DNA of 64,000 bases from Leptospirales bacterium (lineage in GTDB: Bacteria; Spirochaetota; Leptospiria; Leptospirales; Leptonemataceae), in NCBI GenBank assembly GCA_019694685.1, contig JAIBBM010000018.1:1-64000 (forward strand), written 5' to 3'. This document shows, in pieces, positions 52,967 to 61,861 of the stretch (its first letter is position 1; each line of letters starts with the position of its first letter). Position numbers and translations under genes: made by a program. Below the pieces are notes generated by a model that was not told the origin of the DNA, made no database searches, and was given only the letters and a program-made list of their open reading frames with translations.

Positions 52967-53746
52967 TCATGCGATACATTCCAGGGAACGAAGTTTTGTA
53001 TCGGAAATCTGATTTTGATCGTAGAATTCGGATATGGTCGCGGGGTTCGTGTTCGTAAGATCTGCGACCTGGCGCACCGTGTATCCCTCTTCCAGAAGAT
53101 TCGAACAAAGCGAATGCTTGAGTTTGTGAGGCGATAGATTCGGTCTCCCGAGAATCTTTTTTCCGTATTTACGGAACTGAATATTGAAATTCTGGCGAGA
53201 ATACTTCCCGCCCCGCCTATTCTCGAAAAGCCACGAACGGCTCTTGAAAACCTCGCATATTTCAGAAAAGAATTCAAGACTGATCCGAACTTCGTAGTCA
53301 TCTCCTTTGCTGTGAATAGCAACAACGACAGATTGTTTTTCCTTTCTGCATTCACTCAGTTTCACACCGAGAGCGCCATCAATCCGAACCCCGCGGCTGT
53401 ACAGGAATCGTGCAAGCAGAGAAACACGCGGTGGACTCTTCTCTACAAATTTCCGGATCTCTGATTCTCTGTATCTATTGGCGCTCTTCGCTCGCGATTT
53501 CCGCGCACGAATGCGAAAACCGGAGAATAGATCGCCTTCGGGGATTCCGGTCAAACGCAGACTGGCCCGAATTGCGGACCGTGTGAGTTTGATTGTGCTT
53601 GGCGCATAACGTCCCTGCAAGTCCGCAAAGTATACGCTGATCGCCTGACGGTCGAGAATCGTATGGGCGTGCGCAAGCCGCCAACGATTGCAGTGAAGCA
53701 ATCGACCGTCGTATGCGGGCTTTCCTGTGTATTCAAGAGGGACCAT
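52967..53746 (-). CDS. Tyrosine recombinase-like protein with altered catalytic residues
   Basis: 259 residues from ATG 53746 (AGGAG ten bases upstream). N-terminal SAM-like/core-binding part, then a catalytic domain: first Arg in SRGVRIDGALGVKL, Lys in HSKGDDYEVRIS, H-x-x-K (SPHKLKHS) instead of HxxR, and nucleophile Tyr in SEFYDQN; the usual LGH His is replaced (TNTNPATI). It may still work with unusual chemistry, or be decaying. It lacks the extra helix typical of integron IntI and so is not an obvious source of the cassette array. It might mobilise the 46.8-53.7 kb block. Confidence 0.7.
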   Translation of the reverse strand: MVPLEYTGKPAYDGRLLHCNRWRLAHAHTILDRQAISVYFADLQGRYAPSTIKLTRSAIRASLRLTGIPEGDLFSGFRIRARKSRAKSANRYRESEIRKFVEKSPPRVSLLARFLYSRGVRIDGALGVKLSECRKEKQSVVVAIHSKGDDYEVRISLEFFSEICEVFKSRSWLFENRRGGKYSRQNFNIQFRKYGKKILGRPNLSPHKLKHSLCSNLLEEGYTVRQVADLTNTNPATISEFYDQNQISDTKLRSLECIA

Positions 53747-53844
53747 CGTGGTATTACTCCTGACAAGAATGATACCACACCTGGGGGGCTGATTCAAATT
53801 AGTTTCTGATCGCGTGAAAGCGCGGAGAGAGGATTGCGTGGGCG

Positions 53845-54444
53845 CTATGTTGCGCGAGCGAATCTTAGCAAGTCATCGTAAGAACCAGCGTCTGCTTTGC
53901 GCAGCGCGCGCAAATATTCTTCTCGGATAGCTACCCCGGAGCCGGCCCTTTGCGATCCCCAGCTGAAAACGAGCCGGTTTAAACCATGCTTGACCAGCAC
54001 GTCCGCCATCAGGCGTGAATGGCGGCCATTACCGTTCGGGAAAATATGAATGCTTACGAGTCGATGCTTGAAGCGAACAGCAATCTCATCATCCGGAAAG
54101 ACGCGCTGATCTATCCATACCTTGCAATCATCCAGCAGATCCTTTAGGTGAACGCGAATCTCGTGCTTATCGACACCGATGTTCTTGTTGCTCGTGCGAG
54201 GTTTTCCTGCCCAGGCCCAGACATCGTCCAGCATCTGACGATGGAGTTCAAAGACGAAGTCTGCTTCCAATATTGTATCGAGTTTGAATTTTCTCTTCAG
54301 AGTCCATTCAACCGCCTTTTCAATATTGAGCTGCTCAAATTCGTCCAGATCTTTCCGCGTCGTAATACTCTTGATCAACAGACCGTCCCGTTCGTCTTCA
54401 TCAATGGGTGTCTGCCCGCTGGTGTATTCCAGATCTAATCCCAT
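53845..54444 (-). CDS. Mobile mystery protein B: Fic-domain AMP-transferase-like
   Basis: 199 residues. The Fic core motif is HIFPNGNGRHSR (from His133), close to HPFx(D/E)GNGRxxR, with a preceding LHRQMLDDVWAWAGKPRTSNKNIGV segment. Fic enzymes transfer AMP or other nucleotidyl groups to proteins. The acidic residue after HPF is Asn here (PNGNGR), which often affects metal use. It overlaps the upstream HTH gene by ten bases; the HTH/Fic pair is the 'mobile mystery protein A/B' combination seen on mobile elements, with toxin-antitoxin-like organisation. Confidence 0.88.
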   Translation of the reverse strand: MGLDLEYTSGQTPIDEDERDGLLIKSITTRKDLDEFEQLNIEKAVEWTLKRKFKLDTILEADFVFELHRQMLDDVWAWAGKPRTSNKNIGVDKHEIRVHLKDLLDDCKVWIDQRVFPDDEIAVRFKHRLVSIHIFPNGNGRHSRLMADVLVKHGLNRLVFSWGSQRAGSGVAIREEYLRALRKADAGSYDDLLRFARAT

Positions 54445-54890
54445 AAATATTTTGGCCTTTCTGCTGCTATTGCCTTTGCTCGCTGGCGAATTGCCCGTTT
54501 CAGGCGTGCAGGTTCATTTTCCTGCGCCTCCAAAGCCATGCTTCTGGAGGTACGTAATACTATCTCTGTGGCGATTTCTGTTGCGCGCTTTTCGATGAGC
54601 GCCTCAAACGTGCTGGTCCTGGGTATGAGGGCATAGACCAGGCGTAGATCCATACTGTCGGCAACGTCGCGGAGCAGTTTGAGAGTGATCGCGCCGCGAG
54701 CCTCGCGCTCCTCGATTTCCTTCGCGCTTTGCGCGGTGATCTTCAGCCTTTTAGCTAGCTGGCTCAGGGACATACCGAGCGTGATTCGGATCGTGTGAAC
54801 CCAGCCGCCTTGCGGCACCTTGTCCGGGATCGGGCTCAGTGTTTTTGTTCTGTTGTCTAGTTGTTCAAGCAGCAGATGTTTTTTATTCAT
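54435..54890 (-). CDS. Mobile mystery protein A: HTH regulator
   Basis: 151 residues. N-terminal linker, then an XRE-like HTH (WVHTIRITLGMSLSQLAKRLKITAQSAKEIEEREARGAITLKLLRDVADSMDLRLVYAL) and a helical C-terminus. Matches the mobile mystery protein A family in length and motif. It is the first gene of the pair and presumably represses its own promoter through the inverted repeat immediately upstream. The C-terminal part may bind and restrain the Fic protein. Confidence 0.88.
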   Translation of the reverse strand: MNKKHLLLEQLDNRTKTLSPIPDKVPQGGWVHTIRITLGMSLSQLAKRLKITAQSAKEIEEREARGAITLKLLRDVADSMDLRLVYALIPRTSTFEALIEKRATEIATEIVLRTSRSMALEAQENEPARLKRAIRQRAKAIAAERPKYLWD

Positions 54891-54937
54891 AAGGCTATAT
54901 CCTGAAAATGGATACTTAAACTTCAGGGTATAGCCTT
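54891..54937. promoter_or_regulatory. Operator-like inverted repeat before mobile mystery protein A
   Basis: AAGGCTATATCCTGAA (54891-54906) and TTCAGGGTATAGCCTT (54922-54937) are complementary at 15 of 16 positions, 15 bases apart. A third related half-site, TTCAGGCTATTACCTGA, lies at about 54955-54970. The left arm begins directly at the start codon of the HTH gene, so a bound repressor would block the promoter. These TATAnCCTGAA units are a good target for the HTH protein. Confidence 0.8.
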
Positions 54938-55143
54938 AAATTACAAGTTCTTTTTCAGGCTATTACCTGATAACGTGCAACCTGCCCTCACCATCTGGCA
55001 AAAGACACTCGCGTCAGCCGATTTCATACCAAGAAACTTTACATAACGGGAGGTGTGTAAAGTCTATGAGTCAGTTCTGCTCGCGCTCATTCGGTTCCCT
55101 TGCTTTTTTCTCCCCTTTTTGACCTGATTTCCGATAAATTCGT

Positions 55144-56292
55144 GTGAACTTACGAATCGTTTGTAAGATTTTGCTCCTGGCCTACATCCCGGCGCCAGCC
55201 ATGGAATTGATTGTTAGGGCATGGACTATCGTGGCTCCCTTTGCTGGGGAAGCCATCGCTTTGCTTGCACCGGTCGAGCAGAAGCCGTCGACTTACCGAG
55301 TTGAGCGCAAGACCTTGAAACCCTACGTTGTCGGAAGCGGAATCTTGGAGGCGAGTCGTGAGCAGATCTTGCTCAGCCCTAGATCAGGGTATGTGGTACT
55401 GTTGCCATTTAAGCCTGGCCAATATGTCCGGCGTGGTCAGGCAGTGGCCGTTTTGAATGAGACGGTAAGCGAGGACGCCATTCATGCACAGGAGCAAAGA
55501 GTGGCCGGGTTGCGGGAGCGTCTGGATGCTCTTCGAGATGAGTACGGGCGTGCTGTGGAAAGGGCCACGTTGGAGTCTGCCGGTTCAAGAAGTGATCGTG
55601 CGGATTTTGCCGTAATTGATTCTGAATTGGCGGACCGTGAGATTTCGCCGGCCCTGCTTGCGACCATGGTCTTGCGGGCACGCATGGGTGCCGCTGTCCG
55701 TGAGTTGGACGAAGCGTATTCAGAATTGGCCCGCCTGGAAAAGGAAAAGGCAGCCTCGGCCATCAGGGCAGAGATTTCCGGTGTTCTGGTTTCGCTCGAA
55801 GTTCATCCGGGTTCGAGCATTGGGGATGAGGGACTTCCGATCGGTAGGATTGTTGATTCGCGGCAATTGGAGGCGGTGGTTGACCTGCCCGCGGCTTCAT
55901 ACTCGAAACTTCATCAGGGGATGCTAGCGCAGGTCTCGACAGAGGGAGCACGAGGGACGTCCGAACCCGGTCATTTGGTGAGTCCCGGTTTTTGCCCGGA
56001 TCCTCAACACTGCGAAATCCGGGTCAGTTTTCGAAATCCAGGTTACTTGTTGCCGGGTATGAGTGCAAAAGTCCGTTTTGACACCGGTGCCGAAATTTCG
56101 GCAACTGTGGTCCCTGTTGAAGCGGTTTCGCAGTTGAATGAGTCGTCCGGCGAAACGGCCGTTCTGACACGACGTGGTATCCGTCGTCGTGAAGTTGAAC
56201 TGGGGGACGAATTGGTGCCCGGCTTTTTGGAGATAAGGTCAGGCCTGGATGCAGGGGAAGAGATTCTGGAGAAATTCGACGGCCCTGATTGA
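55144..56292 (+). CDS. HlyD/RND-type membrane-fusion adaptor
   Basis: 382 residues; GTG start. N-terminal hydrophobic stretch, then adaptor architecture: LSPRSGYVVLLPFKPGQYVRRGQAVAVLN (first lipoyl half), a helical hairpin (~120-220), second half AEISGVLVSLEVHPGSSIGDEGLPIGRIVD, beta-barrel (LEAVVDLPAASYSKLHQGM) and LLPGMSAKVRF. No pump or duct gene is adjacent, so it is an orphan adaptor or uses a distant transporter. It precedes an exported-protein gene by 140 bases. Confidence 0.82.
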   Translation: MNLRIVCKILLLAYIPAPAMELIVRAWTIVAPFAGEAIALLAPVEQKPSTYRVERKTLKPYVVGSGILEASREQILLSPRSGYVVLLPFKPGQYVRRGQAVAVLNETVSEDAIHAQEQRVAGLRERLDALRDEYGRAVERATLESAGSRSDRADFAVIDSELADREISPALLATMVLRARMGAAVRELDEAYSELARLEKEKAASAIRAEISGVLVSLEVHPGSSIGDEGLPIGRIVDSRQLEAVVDLPAASYSKLHQGMLAQVSTEGARGTSEPGHLVSPGFCPDPQHCEIRVSFRNPGYLLPGMSAKVRFDTGAEISATVVPVEAVSQLNESSGETAVLTRRGIRRREVELGDELVPGFLEIRSGLDAGEEILEKFDGPD

Positions 56293-56433
56293 GCATAATT
56301 TTCCAATCCAGAGAGCTTTCAGCTCGAAATTCGACTTATTTTAGACCGATCATTCAATTTTTGACATTTTAGATGTTGACAGTTTTCGAAAACCCGATGT
56401 AGTCCTCTCGTTTCGGTTCGCGAGGAGGCGCAT

Positions 56434-58167
56434 ATGAGTCGGTCTGTCAGGTTCGCTTCGATTTGCTGGGTAGCCATTCTGTTCCACACTCCGCCACTTG
56501 GCGCCGAGTCCGGTCCATGGAGCTACGATCCTGCGGACTCTTCTTGCACCTCGCACGTTGGTTGCCCTCAATGGGTGAGTTTCAGAAAACAGCACCAGGC
56601 TCCCTACCAGGCTATGGCGCTCGGGCAATTTGAGTCCTCCGAAGCGCTCGTTATCCTGAGCGAACCACCACCGGTTCTTTCAAAGCAACAACTGGATGAC
56701 TTCCTTATAGCACTTTTCGGGGATACCCTCCTGGAGAAGAGGCACTACCGCTGGATGACCGGCGTGGATGGCTGGCTAGAGGACATTGTGCTGCGAGTGA
56801 GACTGGACGGCAAAGCTCGAACTGGAGTTCTTTCTGGAACCACAATGAAAAGTTGGGAGGCTCCGGCCGATGTCGTGGACAAGCTTCGAATCCTTCACCA
56901 GGTTCTCTTTCGGACGACGGAAGGGTTCTGGGTAGACGATCTCTCCACCTCCCCCGCGCAAACTCCGATTGAGGACATTCGGGTTTCAGCGTCCGATCTT
57001 CAACACTGGTTCAATACACCTGGGAGAACGTGGACTTCGGCCACGGACGGAGAAAAGAAGTACTCGTCTAAACAGATCTTTACCGACGCTCCCATAGGCC
57101 TGTACCGAAGTGCGGGCGGGCTTGTGGCTCTGCTCCTGCCCCCGACGGGTGAACGCTTGAACGCAAGTATCGCGGACTATCGTCGGTTTGCTGTGGAAAC
57201 GGACGTTCTCTTCGGGGCAATTGGCCTCGGGAAGCGTGGTGCCGTTCTTCTCGGTCGTTCACGCCAGGTTCCACTCGCGGTTCTTCCGCCTCTTCGCTTT
57301 GAAACATTAATAGCATTTGCCAATGAACCGCAGCCACAACTGGAACAAAGTTATGAAAGGCAGCGATTCTTTGCAGGAAGAATCGTGAGTGGTGATCATG
57401 CAGGATGGGATTGGGCTCCAATCTTACTCTCGCGACAGTTACAAGATGGCGAGATGGGTACACTTCTTAACCTTGCAGACCAAATTCTCAAATCCTGGTC
57501 AGAGCATGGAAAGGTTGATTATTTTGCTTTTGGTTACCCGAAGCCACCTTCCTACCCGTTCGGCGAAGACGCAGCCAGCGAATACTTCGCAAAGAAGATG
57601 GGTGCTGATTCTTTGATTTTCAACTGGAATACTGGCGGACTGGCTGTGATCACGACGATGGACCAGTTGGATTTTCTTACGTTCGATCGTACGGGGGCGC
57701 TGCCGATTCTGTACCTGCCCGGTAGTAGTGGCGAAGATCAAGACAGCGATGATCTGTTCTCAGATGACTCCAAAGAACGTGCAGAGGATGCTCGTAATTA
57801 CTTCGCGTCCATGCAGGACCCGATTCTAATCCGGGTCGCGCAAAACGTAATCCTTTTTCAGGCCGTCCAGAGTTTTCTAGCACCCGTGCATCCGCCGGCG
57901 ATGACGAACAGTCAGCCATCTCGATCTGAGGCCGTTGGTCGTGCCCTTGAAGAAAAGGCTTCGAGCTGGCTTGCGTCTCAAACCAAATCGGGAGACCCCA
58001 ATCTCCAAGCACTAATAGTAAAGATCAAAACGGATTATCGCCTCAGCGACCGCGATCTGGCACGCATGCTGTCCAGTCCGCGCGAATTCGAACGGGAATG
58101 GCGCCCTGGCGGCCAACCAATACAGCGCCTTGGTAATCCAGCTCAGGACGCTCTCACAGAATTATGA
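56434..58167 (+). CDS. Exported protein of unknown function, first of CHAT-linked cluster
   Basis: 577 residues; GAGGAGG about five bases before the ATG. Signal peptide (MSRSVRFASICWVAILFHTPPLGAES). The mature protein has two Cys near its start (SSCTSHVGC) and no recognised domain. The end overlaps the next reading frame by 38 bases. The two frames may be one broken gene: the second frame begins with a helical stretch and has no start signal of its own. Role unknown. Confidence 0.65.
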   Translation: MSRSVRFASICWVAILFHTPPLGAESGPWSYDPADSSCTSHVGCPQWVSFRKQHQAPYQAMALGQFESSEALVILSEPPPVLSKQQLDDFLIALFGDTLLEKRHYRWMTGVDGWLEDIVLRVRLDGKARTGVLSGTTMKSWEAPADVVDKLRILHQVLFRTTEGFWVDDLSTSPAQTPIEDIRVSASDLQHWFNTPGRTWTSATDGEKKYSSKQIFTDAPIGLYRSAGGLVALLLPPTGERLNASIADYRRFAVETDVLFGAIGLGKRGAVLLGRSRQVPLAVLPPLRFETLIAFANEPQPQLEQSYERQRFFAGRIVSGDHAGWDWAPILLSRQLQDGEMGTLLNLADQILKSWSEHGKVDYFAFGYPKPPSYPFGEDAASEYFAKKMGADSLIFNWNTGGLAVITTMDQLDFLTFDRTGALPILYLPGSSGEDQDSDDLFSDDSKERAEDARNYFASMQDPILIRVAQNVILFQAVQSFLAPVHPPAMTNSQPSRSEAVGRALEEKASSWLASQTKSGDPNLQALIVKIKTDYRLSDRDLARMLSSPREFEREWRPGGQPIQRLGNPAQDALTEL

Positions 58168-59539
58168 AGACACGGTTGACAGGGCGAATGCAACGCTCCG
58201 GCGCGCATGCCTTGCTGCGGGTGGTCAGATGAGAGAGCCATCGCCTTTTGATAAAGGGGGCTGCTCGTACGTGGCCGGTCGGGCCGATTTTTTGTTCGCG
58301 GATTACAGATCGCTCGTGGCGTATGCGGGCGCGATGGAACAACAGATCCGCGCAAGCCAGGCTGCTCAAACGTCCACCGCAAAAGACCTTGAAACAAAAG
58401 CTCAAGCGTTCAAACACGTCCAGGACATTAGCGCAGTACTCTCTGATTATTTCCCTTTTGATCGTGGTGGGATTCTCAAAGATGTTCTCGCCAGAACTAA
58501 TTCAGAGTCTCCTGGTTTCATTCGTACTCCGTCTGTCGTACTCTCGAAGTCGAGCACTGAAGATGGGCCGGTGGGGGGGCATAACATTGCGCTTACCCCA
58601 CACCGGGTTCCGACCCCTCCCCGACTGAAGCAAGAGGAAGTCATTGCAGGGCGAATAGAGCGCGAGGTGCTTCACGTTTCCAGCGAAGGAAGCTTGCTGG
58701 CCGAAATGCGCCGTGTCCTCCAGGCTTCGAGCGCCACAAACATTCCGGCAGATGTCTTGCGGCGCGCCAGCGCATGCGGATGTGATGCTCTCATTTCTCA
58801 GGGAGAAGGTGGTATCATTTATGTTGTCCGCAATGTGAAATCGCAGCAAGTTCAGCAAGTGGTTCTGGGTAAGAGTGGTGTAATCACTGCTTTATCGGAT
58901 CCGGCGAACCGCGTGCTGCGCTTCGAGAATTTTGACCCCATCACTGCGGAAAACCTTTCGCGAAGCATCGCCCTGTTGCGGCCGCAGCCGGGTTGGCAGG
59001 AACGCGCCGTTCGCGCCGTAAAAGATCTTTTTGCACCAGAAAAGAATCCACGCACGACAACAGCAACGCTCTGGACAAAGGATCAAATGGAAATGCTCCG
59101 CCTGGCTGAGGGCGGCGAACCTGGCAGTGTGGTCGCCCTGAATCAACCATTGTCCTGGAGAAGTGCGCGCATTGAGACTGCCACAAGGGATACGTGGCAA
59201 CGCGTCGCGGGAGAATCCGGGATGGAATCGGGTGCAGTCATTGTTCGGTTTGGTGATGGGCAAACCTCAATTGGGGTTTTGGTTCGTGGAGCCAGTGATC
59301 AGAAAGCCGCGCGAGAAAAAATCTCCCGCTCGTTGATTAACTGGATACCCACGAGGCCGCAGGGTGCGGAACCGATGGCTGCGAGTCTTGCGGAGTTGCG
59401 AAAGAAGCTTCAACTGCCCGACGGAGAAGTGCAGTTCTATGTAAGCACAAACAAAGGAAAGCTTCGTGTTACGCTCAAAGACCGGGGTGGAGATCCTCGT
59501 AGATTCCGGGCGGGGCATAGCGTTGCAACTCAAAAGTAG
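58130..59539 (+). CDS. Unknown protein, possibly 3' half of a frameshifted gene
   Basis: 469 residues if started at the TTG at 58130; no clear ribosome site. The first ~110 are helical (NYEDTVDRANATLRRACLAAGG), then a Pro-rich stretch and a beta-rich region with CGCDALISQGEGGIIYVVRN. No signal peptide, so it is either cytoplasmic or a continuation of the exported protein before it. Its stop overlaps the start of the CHAT-like gene. Family not recognised. Confidence 0.55.
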   Translation: MVIQLRTLSQNYEDTVDRANATLRRACLAAGGQMREPSPFDKGGCSYVAGRADFLFADYRSLVAYAGAMEQQIRASQAAQTSTAKDLETKAQAFKHVQDISAVLSDYFPFDRGGILKDVLARTNSESPGFIRTPSVVLSKSSTEDGPVGGHNIALTPHRVPTPPRLKQEEVIAGRIEREVLHVSSEGSLLAEMRRVLQASSATNIPADVLRRASACGCDALISQGEGGIIYVVRNVKSQQVQQVVLGKSGVITALSDPANRVLRFENFDPITAENLSRSIALLRPQPGWQERAVRAVKDLFAPEKNPRTTTATLWTKDQMEMLRLAEGGEPGSVVALNQPLSWRSARIETATRDTWQRVAGESGMESGAVIVRFGDGQTSIGVLVRGASDQKAAREKISRSLINWIPTRPQGAEPMAASLAELRKKLQLPDGEVQFYVSTNKGKLRVTLKDRGGDPRRFRAGHSVATQK

Positions 59540-60395
59540 GTGTGCGTTGTTGTTCGCCATCCCGGTGGGCCGAAAGGAATTTGATCGCGCTGCCGAGTCG
59601 GACAGTGACTACATGAATCGCAATGTGTTGCGCTCGGGAAACATTCGGGTTGCATGGGATGAGGCTTACGAAAGGGTTTCCGGTGCTGCGGAAGGTCTGA
59701 TTCGTACCGCCTTAGAACTCGGGTGCACCGTGGTTCGCAGCGCAAGATTGACTGACCTGGCAAATGCTACCGGCAGCAACTATGACACTGTGGTTCTTTT
59801 CAGTCATTGGCGGGGTGCTTTTCTCGAGGAACAAGATATCATCGGAGATCTAGACGTTATTCGCGATCGACTTCCCGAGTTCGTGGGAGTGGAAGGATCC
59901 TCTGGGGGAGCCAACCAGATTTGCAAAGCAATGAATCGGGCTATTCAAGACGGCACTCTACTGAGTCGGATCCCCGACGCGAGCATTGTGAATGCAGGAA
60001 GATCGGACCACGCAATCGGTAAAGCACTTGCGAGGGATATCCTGGATGAAGTGCTATCCGGTCTAGTCATACCAGGAAATCGGATTGAGCTTGGAGACGG
60101 TTGCCACAGCCCGCTCGCTTTCGCTTCGGCGGTGGGCGAGAGTTTTCGGGGAGTCCTGGATCTTGCAATGTGCAACTCAGTCATACTCGGCACTTTTCTA
60201 GACTTGCGAACGCAAAACAAGATCAGGCACCTTCACTGGCCTGATCTTTTGCTTCCTGCTCCGCAGATGACCAAGGTGGAGGCCGCTTTGCGCTTGATGG
60301 AGGCAGAAGGTCTTGACTATGTTTCTGCTCGCCTATGGATTGAGGAACAAGAACAAAACGGAGCGATAGCAAATGAACGCGATTGGTATTCTTAA
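59523..60395 (+). CDS. CHAT/caspase-like cysteine protease candidate
   Basis: 290 residues from the TTG at 59523, preceded by a GGGCGGGG purine run; an earlier start at 59466 is possible. The pattern matches CHAT-type clan CD proteases: TVVLFSHWRGA with His95 and VLDLAMCNSVILG with Cys217, each at the end of a hydrophobic strand. The C-terminal part is helical (KVEAALRLMEAEGLDYVSARLWIEEQ). No signal peptide, so it acts in the cytoplasm. Tight overlaps with both neighbours imply one operon; the next gene encodes a two-helix membrane protein, a common partner of CHAT effectors. Confidence 0.7.
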   Translation: MQLKSRCALLFAIPVGRKEFDRAAESDSDYMNRNVLRSGNIRVAWDEAYERVSGAAEGLIRTALELGCTVVRSARLTDLANATGSNYDTVVLFSHWRGAFLEEQDIIGDLDVIRDRLPEFVGVEGSSGGANQICKAMNRAIQDGTLLSRIPDASIVNAGRSDHAIGKALARDILDEVLSGLVIPGNRIELGDGCHSPLAFASAVGESFRGVLDLAMCNSVILGTFLDLRTQNKIRHLHWPDLLLPAPQMTKVEAALRLMEAEGLDYVSARLWIEEQEQNGAIANERDWYS

Positions 60396-60756
60396 GAAAC
60401 ACGCACGTCCCGCAACCCTGCTCTCACGTGAGCCTGTGGGGGAGCCACTGCTTGCTGATTTGCGTCAGCAGAGGCGTTTCAACAGCATTGTCTACGGTAT
60501 TCTATTTGGCGTTGTTCTTCTACTCACTGTAATTGTCCTGGCCGCGCTCTCCACTGATCTAGTAGGAGCAAAGTCTAGCCGCGAGGCGATTCTGGCCGGC
60601 TATGGAATCAGCCTGCCTCTTTCTCTAGAGTGGTTGCGACGTGTTGTTCGAGAATGGACTACGCTAAACTTATTGATCACGCTTGTCAGCCATAGCGACG
60701 AAAATGCGATTCAAGAGCTGATTCGAAAGATCCTGGCCGGAAAAACAATCAGATGA
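60373..60756 (+). CDS. Two-helix membrane protein partner of the CHAT-like protein
   Basis: 127 residues. ATG 60373 lies inside the end of the previous gene. Two transmembrane helices (SIVYGILFGVVLLLTVIVLAAL and AILAGYGISLPLSLEWL) follow a soluble N-terminus. The layout resembles TRADD-N-associated two-helix modules found with caspase-like defence proteins, but I cannot confirm the family. It could be the membrane-damaging effector released or activated by the protease. Confidence 0.65.
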   Translation: MNAIGILKKHARPATLLSREPVGEPLLADLRQQRRFNSIVYGILFGVVLLLTVIVLAALSTDLVGAKSSREAILAGYGISLPLSLEWLRRVVREWTTLNLLITLVSHSDENAIQELIRKILAGKTIR

Positions 60757-60806
60757 ATACTCCGAGCATCTTGAAGCACAAGAGGAACAGAGCGAGAGCA
60801 ATTTAA

Positions 60807-61799
60807 GTGCTCGAAATTCTCAATACGCTCCTGAGTCTCCTTCCAGATTCTATCAGGAACAACTCTCTCGTCGGCGTGGGTGCGACCATCGTTATAGTTG
60901 TGATTGGGACTATAGCCGCCGTGCGCCTTGCGTGGTCCTTGTACAGAACCTATTTGCGTAAGCCAACCCTCATGTTCAAACAATTACCGGCACAGCAGCC
61001 TGAATGTCTGTGCACATTCGATTTGTTCATATGGAATGTATCCGATCGCGAGGCGGAAATCGATCACATCGTCTTCACTCTCCTGTCAGCCGATAAGACG
61101 TGCCCGCCATCCATGGGTGCTATGGAAGTGGAAGATCTCTTCATAGTCGAGGTCGATACTCAAAGCACGATCCGCATGAACCCAGGCGGATCTCAGAAAA
61201 CACCGATGGAGACTGCTGCCTGGTTTCCTTCTATTGACAATCCATGCATGGTGGTACAATTATTTCATGACTGGCATTCCGTGAAACCTGGAGAAAGAAC
61301 CAGACTCCGCTATTCGATAAACAGCAAAGCGCACCTGTACAATCCCACATTTCACTGGGACTATCGGTTTCTACAGGTCCGAGTAATATTCAAATCACCG
61401 GCCCCCGAGCGGGTCAACGCCACACTTGAGCAGACATTTAAGATCAATACATGGCCAACTCTTGAACAAAGTTCAGAATTCCTGAGGTTGGCAGTGAGTG
61501 TCATTGATTTCTATCTGAATCGCGGCCCGACCGATTCACCGTTGCATTCAGAAAAACCGAGTGGATTAACGTCGGGGCGCGCACTTTTGACGGAGCTACT
61601 TCACATCAGATACGTGATGGAACCGGAAGCGCAAACGCTTCTTCTCCTGCAAAAATTTCTGCTGGGCGGCTCCTCAGCATCCCTGGGTGCTCTTAGAATA
61701 CAAAAGCAACTGGTTGGAAAGTGGACTGAGGCGGGGCCTCCTACCAGGGACGATTTCATTCGTTTTCAATCGCAGATCAATGCTTTGAAGTCTGGCTGA
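60807..61799 (+). CDS. Membrane-anchored protein, last gene of the CHAT-linked cluster
   Basis: 330 residues; GTG start. One N-terminal helix (VGVGATIVIVVIGTIAAVRLAWSL), then a cytoplasmic or periplasmic domain with Trp/Phe-rich strands (CTFDLFIWNVSDREAEIDHIVF; YRFLQVRVIFKSPAP) that resembles an Ig-like or C2-like sandwich, then a helical C-terminus. No family recognised. A 48-base piece of this gene (61439-61486) recurs at 63161-63208 with three changes. It lies 50 bases after the two-helix protein. Confidence 0.65.
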   Translation: MLEILNTLLSLLPDSIRNNSLVGVGATIVIVVIGTIAAVRLAWSLYRTYLRKPTLMFKQLPAQQPECLCTFDLFIWNVSDREAEIDHIVFTLLSADKTCPPSMGAMEVEDLFIVEVDTQSTIRMNPGGSQKTPMETAAWFPSIDNPCMVVQLFHDWHSVKPGERTRLRYSINSKAHLYNPTFHWDYRFLQVRVIFKSPAPERVNATLEQTFKINTWPTLEQSSEFLRLAVSVIDFYLNRGPTDSPLHSEKPSGLTSGRALLTELLHIRYVMEPEAQTLLLLQKFLLGGSSASLGALRIQKQLVGKWTEAGPPTRDDFIRFQSQINALKSG

Positions 61800-61861
61800 G
61801 GCGGCGTTTGGATGGGAGCAACGCGAGCCCGAGAGAATACTGCGTTGCGATCAAGCTCCTC

